In this document: in pieces, positions 62,415 to 64,000 of the stretch | How the letters are laid out: the number at the start of each line of letters is the position of its first letter | Numbering within the stretch: the first letter of the stretch is position 1 | Assembly (NCBI RefSeq): GCF_006575665.1 | Contig: NZ_CP041253.1 | Span: 4,253,001 to 4,317,000 of the forward strand | Length of the DNA: 64,000 bases | From: Echinicola soli | GTDB lineage: Bacteria > Bacteroidota > Bacteroidia > Cytophagales > Cyclobacteriaceae | Reading direction: 5' to 3' | Position numbers and translations under genes: made by a program | Notes under the pieces: generated by a model | What the model was told of the DNA's origin: nothing | Database searches by the model: none | The model's input: the letters and a program-made list of their open reading frames with translations, nothing else

Positions 62415-63419
62415 ATGAAGACGAACTTGATTTTAGCATTAACCATGTTTTTAGGTGTAACCTACAATGTCTCTGCCCAAAGCGAAGGCCTCAAGTGGCT
62501 GGATATTGAACTCTCCAATTACCAATATCCTTATGAAGTTCACACCATCGATCTGGACGTGCAGGAACAACATCTCCACATGGCCTACATGGATGTAAAA
62601 CCCAGTAACTATAATGGCAAAAATATCCTCCTGCTGCATGGCAAAAACTTTAATGGAGCCTATTGGGAGACCACCATCGAGGCACTGACCCAGAAAGGAT
62701 TCAGGGTCATTGTGCCTGATCAGATCGGCTTTGGCAAAAGCTCCAAACCAAGCCATTTTCATTATACCTTCCAGCAATTGGCCCAAAATACCAAAGCAGT
62801 ACTGGACGAGATTGGTGTTGACCAGACCGCAGTACTTGGCCATTCCATGGGCGGTATGTTGGCGACCAGGTTCGCGCTGATGTATCCTGAAATCACCGAA
62901 AAGCTGGTCTTGGAAAATCCCATCGGACTGGAGGATTGGAAGCTGAAAGTTCCCTACAAACCTGTGGAATGGTGGTACCAAAATGAACTGAAGAAAGACT
63001 ACGATGCCATCAAAAATTACCAGAAGGAAAGCTACTATGACAATAAATGGAAGCCTGAATACGACGAATGGGTAAATTTACTGGCCGGATGGACCTTTAA
63101 TTCCGACTATGAAACCATCGCTTGGAATGCAGCACTCACCTACGACATGATCTTTACCCAGCCAGTGGTATATGAATTTAAAAATGTCACCGCACCTACA
63201 CTATTGATCATCGGTACCCGTGACAGAACTGCGCTGGGAAAACCATTGGTCACCGAAGAAGTCAGGACGACGATGGGGCTTTATGAAGAGTTAGGCAAAA
63301 AAACACAAAATCGCATACCCGATGCCCAATTGGTGGAAATCGACAACATCGGTCACTTACCACATATCGAAAGTTTCGATCGATTTATCCAGCCACTGGT
63401 TCACTTTCTAAGTGAATAA
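62415..63419 (+). CDS. secreted alpha/beta hydrolase
   Basis: 334 residues with a signal peptide (TNLILALTMFLGVTYNVSAQ). Catalytic triad: Ser in LGHSMGGMLATRFALMYPEI (nucleophile elbow), Asp in IIGTRDRTALGKP, His in NIGHLPHIESFDRF. The oxyanion region is LLLHGKNFNGAYWETTIEAL. A periplasmic esterase or peptidase-type hydrolase; substrate unknown. Confidence 0.9.
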   Translation: MKTNLILALTMFLGVTYNVSAQSEGLKWLDIELSNYQYPYEVHTIDLDVQEQHLHMAYMDVKPSNYNGKNILLLHGKNFNGAYWETTIEALTQKGFRVIVPDQIGFGKSSKPSHFHYTFQQLAQNTKAVLDEIGVDQTAVLGHSMGGMLATRFALMYPEITEKLVLENPIGLEDWKLKVPYKPVEWWYQNELKKDYDAIKNYQKESYYDNKWKPEYDEWVNLLAGWTFNSDYETIAWNAALTYDMIFTQPVVYEFKNVTAPTLLIIGTRDRTALGKPLVTEEVRTTMGLYEELGKKTQNRIPDAQLVEIDNIGHLPHIESFDRFIQPLVHFLSE

Positions 63420-63563
63420 CACCAATATGCTCAACCTCATTGCCCACAAAGATAATGTTGATTTTTTCACAGAACTCACCAAAACCTAGCCCACTCTGTG
63501 AATTCCGTGTGTTCTGATAGCAATTCAACCTTATGACTTTAATGTAATTCGCTCTATTCCACC

Positions 63564-64000
63564 ATGGCCAACCGCTTTCAAAACACCTTTCGCGCCTTAC
63601 ATTCTTCCAATTATAGGATTTTCATTACAGGCCAAGCCATTTCACGCATTGGAACGTGGATGGAAAGGACGGCTGTGAGTTGGGTAGTATACGAAATGAC
63701 CAACTCCACTTTTATGCTTGGACTTACTGCTTTCGTTTCACAATTTCCATCCTTCCTGTTTTCCTTGTACGGTGGTATTTTGTCAGACAAGTATCCAAGG
63801 CTCAAAATCGTCATGATCACCCAAGTCGCCTCCTTTTTGCAAGCGGCTCTTTTAGCTTTTATCGTGCTAAGTGGAGATACGGAAATATGGCATATTCTGA
63901 CCCTGATCACCCTTTTGGGCATTATAAATGCCTTTGACATTCCTGCCAGGCAATCTCTCCTACATCAGCTGCTCTCCCACCCAGAGGACTTACCAAACGC
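63564..64000 (+). CDS. MFS transporter, N-terminal part (runs off the window)
   Basis: The frame starts at the ATG 63,564 and is open to the last base (145 codons). Sequence: NYRIFITGQAISRIGTWMER TAVSWVVYEMT, motif-A-like GGILSDKYPRLKIVMITQVA, GIINAFDIPARQSLLHQLLS. The start and AFDIPARQSLL motif match the MFS_3/EntS-like group of exporters. The C-terminal two-thirds lie outside the window. Confidence 0.88.
   Translation, partial: MANRFQNTFRALHSSNYRIFITGQAISRIGTWMERTAVSWVVYEMTNSTFMLGLTAFVSQFPSFLFSLYGGILSDKYPRLKIVMITQVASFLQAALLAFIVLSGDTEIWHILTLITLLGIINAFDIPARQSLLHQLLSHPEDLPN

Overview
The window looks like a chromosomal segment of a Bacteroidota bacterium, most likely from the Cyclobacteriaceae (Echinicola/Cyclobacterium-like; the genus is an inference). 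Evidence includes type IX secretion sorting domains (about 20.7-22.6 kb and 49.9-53.0 kb), SprB-like repeats, DUF6443-type RHS proteins, a GSCFA-family protein, and Bacteroidota-style -7 boxes (TAnnTTTG) upstream of several genes.

Region 1 (1-19.1 kb, minus strand) is one large RHS polymorphic-toxin locus read right to left. An RHS gene (19,089-14,884) lacks its N-terminus, where it abuts an IS3-family transposase remnant, and a single in-frame TAA at 18,316-18,318 splits it. Downstream lie about eight displaced cassettes. Each has a stretch of duplicated RHS core, a different C-terminal (candidate toxin) tip, and one or two small genes overlapping or abutting the toxin stop (candidate immunity genes). 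Cassettes 1 and 5 are paralogous toxin/immunity pairs; cassette 5 is killed by a TAG. Others carry frameshifts. Short palindromic elements (AGCCTGTCCCG...CGGG) sit inside the RHS coding sequence, mostly as in-frame 7-8 residue insertions ending in GQA.

Region 2 (19.9-33.9 kb) is core genome: a PASTA membrane protein and an abutting T9SS cargo protein, rhodanese, DinB, an Ada-like AraC/methyltransferase, a Gfo/Idh/MocA oxidoreductase, a TruC-like pseudouridine synthase, an M28 peptidase, a GlsB/YeaQ protein, a DUF2752-TM2-adhesin-like lipoprotein operon, a beta-propeller protein and a GSCFA protein. Region 3 (33.9-46.7 kb) has a 1.75-kb gene-free stretch, tyrS, a TetR regulator, SDR, YihY, a lipid/hydrolase run (acyltransferase, patatin, MBL-fold), accA, a DUF502 protein, and a divergent pair made of a secreted lectin-like protein and a one-pass membrane regulator with 11-bp direct repeats before it.

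Region 4 (46.7-64 kb) holds two tRNA-Asp genes with decayed relics inside a direct duplication, ilvA, a giant T9SS type-B protein, a Bcr/CflA exporter, a YbiT-like ABC-F protein, an RlmI-like methyltransferase, a formate/nitrite channel, L-2-hydroxyglutarate oxidase, a secreted protein with a PD-(D/E)XK-like pattern, an alpha/beta hydrolase and the start of an MFS transporter. Intergenic DNA carries two MITE families (one nested in the other), a third dispersed repeat that in one copy has expanded into a 13-unit minisatellite, and many hairpin terminators.
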